Source: Nocardia panacis (GTDB taxonomy: Bacteria > Actinomycetota > Actinomycetes > Mycobacteriales > Mycobacteriaceae). From it: 64,000 nucleotides of DNA. Position numbers and translations under genes: made by a program. The DNA is taken from contig NZ_QZFU01000023.1 of the NCBI RefSeq assembly GCF_003598715.1, positions 310,001 to 374,000 on the forward strand. The letters are read 5' to 3'. Shown one piece after another: positions 1 to 8,559 of this stretch. The notes below the pieces were generated by a model. It ran no database searches. It was not told the DNA's origin and was given only the letters and a program-made list of their open reading frames with translations. Position 1 is the first letter of the stretch. Each line of letters begins with the position of its first letter.

Positions 1-2
1 GC

Positions 3-917
3 GTGATTCCCAAGGTTGCCCGCCGATCCGCGCCGACGGTTCGCGTGATCCAGGTGCTGGACTTCCTGGTCGAGCGCCGCGGCAAGCGCTACGGCCTGTC
101 CGAACTGGCCCGCGAATTGAACCTGGCGAAACCCACCTGCCTGGGCATACTCACCGAACTCAGCGCCGCGGGCTACCTGGTGCGCGATCCGAACACCCAC
201 ACCTACGGCCTCGGACCGGCGCTCATCGAGGCCGGACGGGTAGCGCAGGAGGGCTTCGCCATCGCCGCCATGGCCCGCGCCGAACTCGCCGAACTCAGCG
301 CCCGCTACCGCGGCACCTGCACGGTCTCGGCGGTGACCGGCGGCCGGATCACCGTCCTGGAGAGCGCGGGACCCGGCCTGGCCAAACTCGGCGTAAAAGT
401 CGGGGCCACCTACGATTTCGCGCCGCCCGTCGGCCTGATGTACGTGCTGTGGGATACCGACGCCGCCTTCGACGCCTGGCTGGCCACCCCGCCGACGGTG
501 CCGCTGCGCCAGGACGAGACCCGCCTGCGCCAGGTGGTGACCGAATGCCGGGAGCGCGGCTACCTGGTGGAGAGCATGACGGCGGCGGGGCGGCGGCTCT
601 ATTCGCTGCTGGCCGGGGTCGCGGCCCACGATCTCCCCGACGACCTGCGCCGACTCGTCGGCGAGTTGGTCACCAGCCTCGGCGAGCGGGTCTATCTCGG
701 GGTCGATCTGCGCCCGCGCAAGGAGCATCCGGTGAGTCTGCTCGCCGCGCCCACCTACGGCGGGGACGGCAGACAGAACATGGTGCTCACCATGTATGTC
801 GGCAGATCCATCACGGGCGCCGAAATCGCAAGGCGGGGCGCGGCTCTCGTGGCGGCGGCGGATGCGGTCACGGCGCGCTCGGGCGGCCGCGCGCCGAATC
901 GATCCATTGACCATTGA
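3..917 (+). CDS. IclR-family transcriptional regulator
   Basis: A DNA-binding regulator of the IclR family. The N-terminal winged helix (about residues 10-75) contains the helix-turn-helix stretch LSELARELNLAKPT and the wing AAGYLVRDPNTHTYGLGPAL. The rest is the IclR effector-binding domain, seen in ESAGPGLAKLGVKVGA and in CRERGYLVESMTAAGRRLYS. IclR proteins are small-molecule-responsive repressors or activators, often of catabolic genes; the effector here cannot be told. The GTG used is almost at the window edge, so a more upstream start is possible; the 304 aa length is slightly over the usual 250-280. The stop codon lies in a 7-bp tandem repeat (CCATTGA twice). cysD follows 25 nt downstream on the same strand but appears to have its own promoter. 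Confidence 0.85.
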   Translation: MIPKVARRSAPTVRVIQVLDFLVERRGKRYGLSELARELNLAKPTCLGILTELSAAGYLVRDPNTHTYGLGPALIEAGRVAQEGFAIAAMARAELAELSARYRGTCTVSAVTGGRITVLESAGPGLAKLGVKVGATYDFAPPVGLMYVLWDTDAAFDAWLATPPTVPLRQDETRLRQVVTECRERGYLVESMTAAGRRLYSLLAGVAAHDLPDDLRRLVGELVTSLGERVYLGVDLRPRKEHPVSLLAAPTYGGDGRQNMVLTMYVGRSITGAEIARRGAALVAAADAVTARSGGRAPNRSIDH

Positions 918-936
918 CCGGAACGTGTTCTAATTT
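907..936 (+). promoter_or_regulatory. Putative leaderless promoter of cysDNC
   Basis: TTGACC (907-912) and TAATTT (931-936) are separated by 18 bp and resemble a housekeeping -35/-10 pair. The -10 ends 6 nt before the GTG of cysD, so transcription would begin at or next to the start codon, giving a leaderless mRNA; no ribosome binding site is visible. The -35 overlaps the last codons of the upstream regulator gene. The GAACGTGTTC stretch (921-930) inside the spacer is an imperfect palindrome that a regulator could read. Confidence 0.45.
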
Positions 937-942
937 TGTGGC

Positions 943-1875
943 GTGAGCCAGTACGCGAAGTCGGCGGCGAACACCTACGAGCTCCCGCATCTGGAGGCGC
1001 TCGAGGCCGAGTCGGCACATATATTCCGTGAAGTCGCGGCAACTTTCGAACATCCGGTGCTGCTGTTCTCCGGCGGCAAGGATTCGGTGGTCATGCTGCA
1101 TCTGGCGGCCAAGGCCTTCTGGCCCGCGCCGCTGCCGTTCCCGGTGCTGCACATAGACACCGGACACAACTTCGACGAGGTCATCGCCTACCGCGACGAG
1201 ACCGTGCGGCGGCTGGGGCTGCGACTGGTCGTCGAGCGGGTCCAGGACGATATCGACGCGGGCCGGGTGGTCGAGCAGACCGGTCCGCGCGCCTCCCGCA
1301 ACCGATTGCAGACCACCACCCTGCTGCGCGGCATCAAGGAGGGCGGCTTCGACGCCGTCTTCGGCGGCGCCCGCCGCGACGAGGAGAAGGCGCGCGCCAA
1401 GGAGCGCGTCTTCAGCTTCCGCGACGAATACGGGCAGTGGGAACCGCGCAACCAGCGCCCCGAACTGTGGAACCTCTACAACGGCCGCCACCGGCCCGGC
1501 GAACACATCCGGGTGTTCCCGCTGTCCAATTGGACCGAACTCGATATCTGGAGCTATATCGCGGCCGAGGACATCGCCCTGCCGCCGCTCTACTACGCCC
1601 ACCGCAGACCGATCGTGCAACGAGACGGAATGTTGTTGGCGCACACCAGATTCCTGCAACTGCTCGACGGCGAGCAGCCGTACGAGGCCACGGTGCGCTT
1701 CCGCACCGTCGGCGATGCCACCTGCACCGGATGCGTGCAGTCCGACGCGGCCACCCCCGCCGACGTGGTCGCCGAGGTCGCCGCGGCCAGGATCACCGAG
1801 CGCGGAGCCACCAGGGCCGACGACCGAATCTCCGAGGCGGGCATGGAGGATCGAAAGCGAGAGGGCTATTTCTGA
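943..1875 (+). CDS. cysD: Sulfate adenylyltransferase subunit 2
   Basis: Small subunit of ATP sulfurylase. It catalyses ATP + sulfate to adenosine 5'-phosphosulfate (APS) and pyrophosphate, the first step of sulfate assimilation, in a cytoplasmic complex with the CysN GTPase. The PP-loop SGGKDS lies at residues 43-48. Family hallmarks include HIDTGHNFDE, GGARRDEEKARAKERVFSFR, and the C-terminal GDATCTGCVQSDA and KREGYF. The 310 aa length is normal. GTG is chosen because it follows the -10 by a few bases and gives the family's N-terminus. The cysNC start lies one base after this stop, so the two are co-transcribed and probably translationally coupled. Confidence 0.97.
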   Translation: MSQYAKSAANTYELPHLEALEAESAHIFREVAATFEHPVLLFSGGKDSVVMLHLAAKAFWPAPLPFPVLHIDTGHNFDEVIAYRDETVRRLGLRLVVERVQDDIDAGRVVEQTGPRASRNRLQTTTLLRGIKEGGFDAVFGGARRDEEKARAKERVFSFRDEYGQWEPRNQRPELWNLYNGRHRPGEHIRVFPLSNWTELDIWSYIAAEDIALPPLYYAHRRPIVQRDGMLLAHTRFLQLLDGEQPYEATVRFRTVGDATCTGCVQSDAATPADVVAEVAAARITERGATRADDRISEAGMEDRKREGYF

Positions 1876-1876
1876 G

Positions 1877-3736
1877 ATGGACACCAAAGCACCCAATCGG
1901 GACCATGCCACCATGCTGCGGCTGGCCACGGCGGGCAGTGTCGACGACGGCAAGTCCACGCTCATCGGCCGACTGCTGTTCGACTCCAAGACCATCTTCA
2001 CCGATCAGCTCGCGGCGGTGGAGCGCACCAGCCGCGACCGCGGCGAGGACTATCCGAATCTGGCGCTGCTGACCGACGGTCTGCGCGCCGAGCGCGAGCA
2101 GGGCATCACCATCGATGTGGCGCACCGCTACTTCGCCACGCCCAGACGGAAATTCATCATCGCCGACACGCCGGGGCACATCCAGTACACCCGGAATATG
2201 GTCACCGGCGCCTCCACCGCCGATGTCGCGCTGATTCTGGTGGACGCGCGCAAGGGTGTGCTCGAGCAGACGCGGCGGCACGCCTTCCTGTCCAGTCTGC
2301 TCGGCATCGCGCACCTGGTGCTGTGCGTGAACAAGATGGATATGGTCGACTGGTCGCAGGCCCGCTTCGAGGAGATCCGCGAGGAATTCGCCGGATTCGC
2401 CATGAAACTCGATATCGCCGATCTCGCCTTCGTACCGGTCTCGGCGCTGCTCGGCGACAATATCGTGCACCGGGGCGCGAGTATGCCCTGGTACGAGGGC
2501 ACTCCGCTGCTGCACCACCTGGAGCAGGTGCATATCGCCTCCGACCGCAACCTGATCGACGCGCGCCTGCCGGTGCAGTACGTGATCCGCAGTCACGCAC
2601 AGGATTTCCGCGGCTACGCGGGCACGGTGGCGGGCGGGGTGTTCAAGCCCGGCGACGAGATCGTGGTCCTGCCATCGGGTTTCACCTCCACCGTGGCGGC
2701 GGTGCACGCACCCGGCGGGCGCACCGTCGCGGAAGCCTTCGCACCGCAGGCGGTCACCGTCGAACTGGCCGACGAGATCGATATCGCGCGCGGGGATATG
2801 ATCTGCCGCCCCAACAACCGACCGCAGGTGGGTCGCGACCTGGACGCCATGGTGTGCTGGTTCGCCGAGGACGCCGCCCTCACCCCCGGCGCCACCTACA
2901 CCCTGCGCCACACCACCCGCAGCGTCACCGTCGAGGTGCGCAGCTTGGACTACCGCCTCGATGTGAACACCCTGCATCGCGACGAGCAGGCGGATTCATT
3001 GGCGCTCAACGAGATCGGGCGCGTGCAGTTGCGCACCCGCCAGCCGCTGCTGTTCGATCCGTACCGGCGCAATCGCAGCACCGGCAGCTTCATCCTGGTC
3101 GACGACGCCACCAACAACACGGTGGCCGCGGGCATGATCACCGGGCCGACGCTGCCCTCCGCGCGCGTGGTCTGGCACGCCACCGCCGTGGGCCGCGAGG
3201 AGCGGGCCTCCCGAGGGGTGACGGTGTGGTTGACCGGACTGTCGGGATCCGGGAAGTCCTCTGTCGCAGTGGAACTCGAACGCCGCCTGGTCGCGGCGGG
3301 TCGCCCCGCCTTCCTGCTCGACGGGGACAATCTGCGCCACGGCCTCAACTCCGACCTCGGTTTCAGCGCCGCCGATCGGGTGGAGAACGTGCGCCGCGTC
3401 GGCGAGGTGGCGCGCCTGTTCGCCGAGGCGGGCGTGGTCGCGGTGGTCTCCCTCATCAGCCCCTACCGCGCCGATCGCGACCGCGTCCGAGCCGCGCACG
3501 AGGCGGCGGGCCTGCCCTTCTTCGAGATCTTCGTGGACACTCCGCTCGAGATCTGCGAATCCCGCGACCCGAAAGGTATGTACGCCAAGGCTCGTGCGGG
3601 CGAGATCCGCGGCTTCACCGGTATCGACGATCCCTACGAGCCGCCGACGACCGCCGAGGTGACCCTGCGTCCCGCCGACGGCGACCCGGCCGCCATGGCC
3701 GCCGCCATCCTGGCGCTTCTCGGCGAACACGCCTGA
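1877..3736 (+). CDS. cysNC: Bifunctional sulfate adenylyltransferase subunit 1 / APS kinase
   Basis: A fusion of the CysN GTPase (about residues 1-440), which drives APS synthesis by CysD, with an APS kinase domain (about 445-619) that phosphorylates APS to PAPS. The CysN part has the elongation-factor-like P-loop AGSVDDGKST (19-28), the switch DTPGH and the specificity motif NKMD. The kinase part has its own P-loop GLSGSGKS near residue 455 and the end motif GIDDPYEPP typical of CysC. This fusion is common in mycobacteria and nocardiae. The ATG one base after the cysD stop starts the conserved region; an upstream in-frame extension overlaps cysD and lacks family sequence. No reductive sulfate genes follow here, so they must lie elsewhere. 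Confidence 0.97.
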   Translation: MDTKAPNRDHATMLRLATAGSVDDGKSTLIGRLLFDSKTIFTDQLAAVERTSRDRGEDYPNLALLTDGLRAEREQGITIDVAHRYFATPRRKFIIADTPGHIQYTRNMVTGASTADVALILVDARKGVLEQTRRHAFLSSLLGIAHLVLCVNKMDMVDWSQARFEEIREEFAGFAMKLDIADLAFVPVSALLGDNIVHRGASMPWYEGTPLLHHLEQVHIASDRNLIDARLPVQYVIRSHAQDFRGYAGTVAGGVFKPGDEIVVLPSGFTSTVAAVHAPGGRTVAEAFAPQAVTVELADEIDIARGDMICRPNNRPQVGRDLDAMVCWFAEDAALTPGATYTLRHTTRSVTVEVRSLDYRLDVNTLHRDEQADSLALNEIGRVQLRTRQPLLFDPYRRNRSTGSFILVDDATNNTVAAGMITGPTLPSARVVWHATAVGREERASRGVTVWLTGLSGSGKSSVAVELERRLVAAGRPAFLLDGDNLRHGLNSDLGFSAADRVENVRRVGEVARLFAEAGVVAVVSLISPYRADRDRVRAAHEAAGLPFFEIFVDTPLEICESRDPKGMYAKARAGEIRGFTGIDDPYEPPTTAEVTLRPADGDPAAMAAAILALLGEHA

Positions 3737-3747
3737 ATTCGTGGCCC

Positions 3748-3776
3748 GGCCGGGCGGTTTCGTCGACCACCCGGCC
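3748..3776 (+). terminator. Putative terminator after cysNC
   Basis: GGCCGGGCGG (3748-3757) pairs with CCACCCGGCC (3767-3776) across a 9-nt loop, with one mismatch. It lies 12 nt after the cysNC stop. There is no clear T tract, so it may be a weak or Rho-assisted terminator, or only an mRNA-stabilising hairpin. Confidence 0.4.
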
Positions 3777-3929
3777 GAACCAATCCGACTGGTCGAATAT
3801 GTGCGCGCCACTGAATAATTGGCAAATGGACATCGAAACTCCAAGGCGCACAGTACCGTTGGTCGGGATTTGCGGATGTGAATCGAAGCTCGATTGTTCC
3901 CGATATCAGTCACGATTCGGAGGGTTGTC

Positions 3930-4775
3930 ATGAGCGATGCGCAGGACCGGTTCGCCGACCTGAACGAAGTCAAGATGTGTTACCGCGACGAGGGTGATCC
4001 GCAGGGCAAACCACTGCTAATGATCATGGGCCTGAGTTCGCAACTGATCCACTGGCCACAGGAAATCGTCGACCGCCTCGTCGAGGCGGGCTTCCGGGTG
4101 ATCCGTCCCGACAACCGCGACAGCGGTCTGACCGAATGGAAGAAAACGCCGAGCCAGTACTATCTGGCCGCGATCGCACGCGACTGCGGCGAATTGCTGG
4201 ATCATCTCGGCATCCAACAGGCGCACGTCGTCGGGGCGTCGATGGGCGGGATGGTCGCGCAGCGGTTCGCGATTGACGACAAGGACGACCGCGTGCTGTC
4301 GCTGTGCTCGATCATGAGCACCCCGCACTTCCTGATCGGCATGGCCGACGGCGAGGTCCTCGAGCAGGTGGCCAAGCCGCTGCCGCCCGAGCGCGAGGCC
4401 GCCATCGCGCAGCTCGCCGCCCTGTACGCGCTGCTCGGATCCAAGACCTACGCGGACAGCGAACGTGAGCGCCGCCTCGCGCTGGCGACCAGCGGCTACG
4501 ACCGCGCCCGGCATCCGGAGGGTGGATCACGGCAAATGACCGCGATCGCCATCGCCCCCGACCGCACCGACGCCCTGGCGAAGCTGCGGCTGCCCGCGCT
4601 GGTGATCCACGGCGCGGAGGATTCGATGATCAAGATCGCGGGTGGCGAGGCCACGCACAAGGCCATCCCGGATTCGACCTATCTTCCGCTCGACGCCATG
4701 GGTCACGACTTCCCCGAGCCGCTGTTCGATCAGATCGTCACCGCTATCGCGGAGAACGCGGCCAAAGCCGACTGA
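3930..4775 (+). CDS. Alpha/beta-fold hydrolase
   Basis: A 281 aa cytoplasmic alpha/beta hydrolase with no signal peptide. The nucleophile elbow GASMGG places the catalytic serine at residue 104. The acid is probably the aspartate in HGAEDSMI and the histidine that in GHDFPEP near the C-terminus. LMIMGLSSQLIHWP matches the usual oxyanion-hole strand region. Such enzymes cleave esters, lactones or C-C bonds; the substrate cannot be inferred. The ATG is preceded by GGAGGG at a sensible distance; an in-frame ATG 36 nt upstream has no ribosome binding site. It has its own terminator and looks like a single-gene unit. Confidence 0.88.
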   Translation: MSDAQDRFADLNEVKMCYRDEGDPQGKPLLMIMGLSSQLIHWPQEIVDRLVEAGFRVIRPDNRDSGLTEWKKTPSQYYLAAIARDCGELLDHLGIQQAHVVGASMGGMVAQRFAIDDKDDRVLSLCSIMSTPHFLIGMADGEVLEQVAKPLPPEREAAIAQLAALYALLGSKTYADSERERRLALATSGYDRARHPEGGSRQMTAIAIAPDRTDALAKLRLPALVIHGAEDSMIKIAGGEATHKAIPDSTYLPLDAMGHDFPEPLFDQIVTAIAENAAKAD

Positions 4776-4795
4776 CTCAGTACATTCCATCCCTG

Positions 4796-4827
4796 CGGCC
4801 GTATCCGGTTCCTCTCGGATACGGCCG
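4796..4827 (+). terminator. Hairpin terminator after the hydrolase gene
   Basis: GGCCGTATCCG (4797-4807) pairs perfectly with CGGATACGGCC (4816-4826) across an 8-nt loop; C4796 and G4827 extend the stem to 12 bp. It begins 21 nt after the stop codon. No T run follows, as is common for actinobacterial terminators. Confidence 0.6.
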
Positions 4828-4949
4828 TGCAGGCGCACGAAATCGAGACACACTGGGGCGCGTGTACCATCGCAGCCGGGTCGCGATCACGCCGGATTCG
4901 CGTGATCGCCGCACCGCGCTACTGACCTTCGGTGAAAGGAATCCGCCGC

Positions 4950-6740
4950 ATGCGTTCCAGTCTGCTCTCGCGCCGCGATCTCGATTTTCTGCTCTACGAA
5001 TGGCTCGAGGTCGACAAGCTCACCACGCGGGCGCGCTTCGCCGAACATTCCCGCGAGACCTTCGACGATGTGCTCGATTTGAGCGAGCAGTTGGCGACGA
5101 AGTATTTCGCACCGCACAACAAGCGCAATGACGCGCAGGAGCCGAGCTTCGACGGGGAGCGGGTGCACATCATCGCCGAGGTGGCGCAGGCACACGAGGC
5201 GCTGGCCAAGGCCGGGTTGATCGGCGCCACGCTGGATTTCGAACACGGTGGCGCGCAATTGCCCACCACCCTCGCACAGGCGAGCGCGGCGTGGTTCTCG
5301 GCGGCCAATATCGGCACCGCGGGATACGGCTTCCTCACCACCGGGAATGCGAATCTTCTCGTCGCGCACGCCGATCCGGCGCACGTCCGCAAGTATGTCG
5401 GACCGATGCTCGCGGGCAGGTACTTCGGCACCATGTGCCTGTCGGAGCCGCAGGCGGGTTCCTCGCTCGGCGATATCACCACCAGGGCGCAGCCGCAGCA
5501 GGACGGCACCTACCGCCTCTTCGGCACCAAGATGTGGATCTCCGGTGGGGATCACGAAATGGGCGAGAACATCGTGCATCTCGTCCTGGCCAAGATTCCG
5601 GGCGGCCCGGCGGGGACCAAGGGGATCTCGCTGTTCATCGTGCCGCGCTACCTGGTGGACGAGGACGGTGCGCGCGGCGAACGCAATGATGTCGCGCTCG
5701 CGGGGATCAATCACAAGATGGGCTACCGGGGCACCGTCAACACGCTGCTGAATTTCGGCGAGGGCAAATTCACGCCGGGCGGTGCGGCGGGTGCGGTGGG
5801 ATACCTTGTGGGACAAGAACATCACGGCCTGTCCTACATGTTCCATATGATGAACGAGGCGCGCATCGGCGTCGGACTCGGCGCGGCCGCCCTCGGCTAC
5901 ACCGGCTACCTCAAGGCACTCGACTACGCGCGCACCCGCCCCCAGGGCCACGTCAAGAGCAGGCCGGGCGGCGGGCAGGTACCCATTGTCGAACATACCG
6001 ACGTCAAGCGAATGCTGTTGGCACAAAAGGTTTATGCCGAAGGCGCTCTGGCATTGGTCCTGTATTGCGCGCGGCTCGTCGACGAGCAGCGCACCACCGA
6101 GGACGCCGAACAGCAGGCCCGACTCGGCCTACTGCTCGACCTGCTCACCCCGATCGCGAAGAGCTGGCCATCCCAGTGGTGCCTGCAGGCCAACAGTCTC
6201 GCCATCCAGGTGCACGGCGGCTACGGCTACACCCGCGAATACGATGTCGAACAGCACTACCGGGACAATCGACTCAACCCGATCCACGAGGGCACCCACG
6301 GCATCCAGGGCCTGGATCTGCTGGGCCGCAAGGTCGTCCAGCGCGAGGGCGCGAGCCTGCGCGAACTCGATGCCAGGGTGCGCGCCACCGTCGCCGCCGC
6401 GCGCGCGGCCGGGGTGGAGGCGGCGACCCTTGCCGCCCAATTGGATTCGTCCTGGCATCGACTCATCGAAGTGACGGGCGCGCTGTGGGCGGGCGGCGAT
6501 CCGGAGACCGCGCTCGCCAACAGTTCGGTCTATCTCGAGACCTTCGGCCATATCGTGCTGGCCTGGATCTGGCTCGAGCAGTTCCTGGCCACCGGCACCG
6601 GCACCGACGATTTCCACGACGGCAAGCGGCACGCGGCCCGCTACTTCTTCCGGCACGAACTGCCCAAGACCGGTCCCGGTCTGGAATTGCTGGCGAGCCT
6701 GGATACGACCGCCCGCGATATGCGCACCGACTGGTTCTGA
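4950..6740 (+). CDS. Acyl-CoA dehydrogenase (long form, C-terminal extension)
   Basis: A 596 aa FAD enzyme of the acyl-CoA dehydrogenase family. It oxidises acyl-CoA to trans-2-enoyl-CoA and passes electrons to electron-transfer flavoprotein. The FAD/substrate motif MCLSEPQAGSSLGDI and the motif MWISGGDHE are present, and the catalytic glutamate is E447 in IHEGTHGIQ. Beyond about residue 460 is the extra helical domain found in the 600-residue subgroup that includes mycobacterial FadE5, which acts on a broad range of chain lengths. The ATG at 4950 is preceded by GGTGAAAGGA; a GTG six codons upstream overlaps that ribosome binding site. It stands alone, followed by a TetR regulator that may control it. 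Confidence 0.93.
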   Translation: MRSSLLSRRDLDFLLYEWLEVDKLTTRARFAEHSRETFDDVLDLSEQLATKYFAPHNKRNDAQEPSFDGERVHIIAEVAQAHEALAKAGLIGATLDFEHGGAQLPTTLAQASAAWFSAANIGTAGYGFLTTGNANLLVAHADPAHVRKYVGPMLAGRYFGTMCLSEPQAGSSLGDITTRAQPQQDGTYRLFGTKMWISGGDHEMGENIVHLVLAKIPGGPAGTKGISLFIVPRYLVDEDGARGERNDVALAGINHKMGYRGTVNTLLNFGEGKFTPGGAAGAVGYLVGQEHHGLSYMFHMMNEARIGVGLGAAALGYTGYLKALDYARTRPQGHVKSRPGGGQVPIVEHTDVKRMLLAQKVYAEGALALVLYCARLVDEQRTTEDAEQQARLGLLLDLLTPIAKSWPSQWCLQANSLAIQVHGGYGYTREYDVEQHYRDNRLNPIHEGTHGIQGLDLLGRKVVQREGASLRELDARVRATVAAARAAGVEAATLAAQLDSSWHRLIEVTGALWAGGDPETALANSSVYLETFGHIVLAWIWLEQFLATGTGTDDFHDGKRHAARYFFRHELPKTGPGLELLASLDTTARDMRTDWF

Positions 6741-6761
6741 CCGCGCGGGACGCCGCTTTTC

Positions 6762-6785
6762 GATACACAGAATGGTAGATGTATC
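6762..6785. promoter_or_regulatory. Candidate TetR operator on the promoter of the TetR gene
   Basis: GATACA (6762-6767) and TGTATC (6780-6785) form a perfect 6-bp inverted repeat with a 12-bp spacer. A weak promoter reading TTCGAT (6759-6764), 17 bp, TATCAT (6782-6787) overlaps it and would make the mRNA start at the ATG at 6794. This geometry suits autorepression by the TetR protein encoded just downstream. Confidence 0.45.
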
Positions 6786-6793
6786 ATTCGGCG

Positions 6794-7402
6794 ATGCCTG
6801 CCGCCCGTCGCACCCCGACCCGCTCCCCCGGCCGCCCCGCCGCGGCCACCAGGGAGCAGGTCCTCGAACTGGCCAGGGCGAGTTTCCTGGCGGGCGAGCG
6901 GGTCGACGTGCAGGCCATCGCCGCACGGCTCGGACTCAGCCGCGCCTCGATCTACCGCTGGTACCGATCCCGCGACGGACTGCTCGGCGCGGTCATGGCG
7001 AGCGAATACGAGATCATGATCGCGCGGGCCGAGGCCCGACGGCGCACCCGAGGCGTGCGGCGCATAGTCGAAGTGCTCAATGAGGTCGACCGCTGGATGG
7101 TGCGCAGCACCGCATTCCGCCACTACTTCGACAACGAACCCCTCTCCGGCCTGCGCGTGCTCACCACCGGCGACGGCCCGGTCCAACCCAGGGTGGTCGC
7201 GGCCGTGGCCGCGCTCATCGCCCGCACCGAAGCCGAGGACGACTACCGACCGCCGCTGGACCGCGACCTGCTCGCCTACGCGTTGGTTCGCCTGGGCGAG
7301 GCCTTCCTCTACAACGACTCGGTGGCGGGCATCCGCGGCGATATCGAAAGACTGGGCGCGGTGCGGACCGCACTGCTGGGCGGTGAGCCCGAACCGCGGT
7401 GA
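6794..7402 (+). CDS. TetR-family transcriptional regulator (QsdR-like)
   Basis: A 202 aa TetR-type repressor. The N-terminal helix-turn-helix reads VQAIAARLGLSRASIYRWY (about residues 36-54). The C-terminal region, with RSTAFRHYFDNEP, RPPLDRDLLAYALVRLGEAFLYND and the closing GDIERLGAVRTALLG, resembles the QsdR-type TetR C-terminal domain. The ATG at 6794 is preferred: the other in-frame ATG at 6779 sits inside the inverted repeat. No Shine-Dalgarno sequence precedes it, so it is probably leaderless. Likely targets are itself and the acyl-CoA dehydrogenase 53 nt upstream, or the phosphoribosyltransferase downstream. Confidence 0.85.
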   Translation: MPAARRTPTRSPGRPAAATREQVLELARASFLAGERVDVQAIAARLGLSRASIYRWYRSRDGLLGAVMASEYEIMIARAEARRRTRGVRRIVEVLNEVDRWMVRSTAFRHYFDNEPLSGLRVLTTGDGPVQPRVVAAVAALIARTEAEDDYRPPLDRDLLAYALVRLGEAFLYNDSVAGIRGDIERLGAVRTALLGGEPEPR

Positions 7403-7440
7403 CCGTATGCTCTCGGTCAGCGACGAAGGAGGCGGGCCGC

Positions 7441-7932
7441 GTGGCCGATCGGGAAGTATTGACCTGGGAATTGTTCGGGACGGCGAGCCGCGAACTGGCC
7501 GTCATGATCGCCGAGGACGGTTTCGAACCCGATCTCATCCTGTCCATCGCGCGCGGCGGACTCTTCGTGGCCGGAGCACTCGGCTACGCCTTGGACGTGA
7601 AGAACCTGCACGTGATGAATGTCGAGTTCTACACCGGTGTCGATCAGCGCCTCGACCTGCCGGTCATGCTGCCGCCGGTGCCGCAGGCGGTCGACCTGAA
7701 GGGCGCCACCGTCCTGGTCGCCGACGATGTCGCCGACACCGGTGCGACGCTGAAGCTGGTGCGCGACTTCTGCTCCCACCATGTCGCCGAGGTGCGCTGC
7801 GCGGTCATCTACCAGAAGCCGCGCTCGGAGGTCGACTGCGAATACGTCTGGCGCCACACCGATCGGTGGATCAATTTCCCGTGGTCCACCGAACCGCCGG
7901 TGGTCGGGAGGGGCGGCGCGCGCGAGGCCTGA
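7441..7932 (+). CDS. Phosphoribosyltransferase (type I PRTase domain)
   Basis: A 163 aa type I phosphoribosyltransferase. The PRPP-binding loop VLVADDVADTGATL and the upstream strand LILSIARGGLFVAGAL are clear, and the C-terminal WINFPWSTEPPV motif is found in hypoxanthine/xanthine PRTase-like proteins. It probably transfers 5-phosphoribose to, or releases it from, a purine-like base, but substrate specificity is not evident. GTG at 7441 is chosen because AAGGAGG precedes it by 8 nt; an upstream in-frame GTG has none. A stop 6 nt before the end of a convergent DUF4254 gene closes the unit. Confidence 0.88.
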   Translation: MADREVLTWELFGTASRELAVMIAEDGFEPDLILSIARGGLFVAGALGYALDVKNLHVMNVEFYTGVDQRLDLPVMLPPVPQAVDLKGATVLVADDVADTGATLKLVRDFCSHHVAEVRCAVIYQKPRSEVDCEYVWRHTDRWINFPWSTEPPVVGRGGAREA

Positions 7933-7938
7933 CGGGGC

Positions 7939-8370
7939 TCACACCGGCAGCCGACGCAACCCGGCTCCGATCGCGGTGACCAATTCCCCATAGGCGATCT
8001 CGAGTTCGGCCAGCCGCGCCCACGCCGCGTGCATGCGCGGGGTGCCCGGATCGATGGCCAGCAGCGCGAAGGCGTGGTCGGCGGCGGCGGCGACCCGGTC
8101 GATCACGGTGCCGAGCGTCTCCGGATGCAGCCGCGCCCCTGCAGACTGGGCCAGATGCCTGGCGATCCACCCGTCGATCTCGCCCACGAGTTCGCCTCGG
8201 AAATCATCGATCTTACCGGCACGATCCGGGTCGACGCGGCGCAGCCGGTGCAACTCGGCCAGACCGAATGCCTGCACGCACAGCGGACCGTGCAGATAGT
8301 GCCCGCGCAGGGCGGTCAGCAGCTCATCGTTCGTCGGGAGGGCCGAGCGGACGTGATCCGGCGCGATCAT
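7939..8370 (-). CDS. DUF4254-like conserved protein
   Basis: A 143 aa soluble alpha-helical protein that resembles the DUF4254 family, which is frequent in Nocardia. Recognisable stretches are GHYLHGPLCVQAFGLAELHR near the N-terminus and GEIDGWIARHL in the middle. No catalytic motif, membrane segment or metal-binding cluster is visible, and the function is unknown. It is convergent with the phosphoribosyltransferase (6 nt between the stop codons). The 189 nt upstream, up to the ohrR-like gene, contain no other gene and presumably hold its promoter. Confidence 0.65.
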   Translation of the reverse strand: MIAPDHVRSALPTNDELLTALRGHYLHGPLCVQAFGLAELHRLRRVDPDRAGKIDDFRGELVGEIDGWIARHLAQSAGARLHPETLGTVIDRVAAAADHAFALLAIDPGTPRMHAAWARLAELEIAYGELVTAIGAGLRRLPV

Positions 8371-8559
8371 CGACCGGTATTCCTCCCGTCGCCTCGGCAG
8401 TGGTGTCTACCCCGACTGAGTACCACGCGGAAGCGACCTTGATACCTGTAATCTCGGCCACCGGCGAAAACGACGCATCGGCCCAGGACACGATTCATTT
8501 CGGGTCGGGGCCTGCCGGGCGCGGCGCACCCGTCCCCTGGACACCCGGATCGAATCCGG

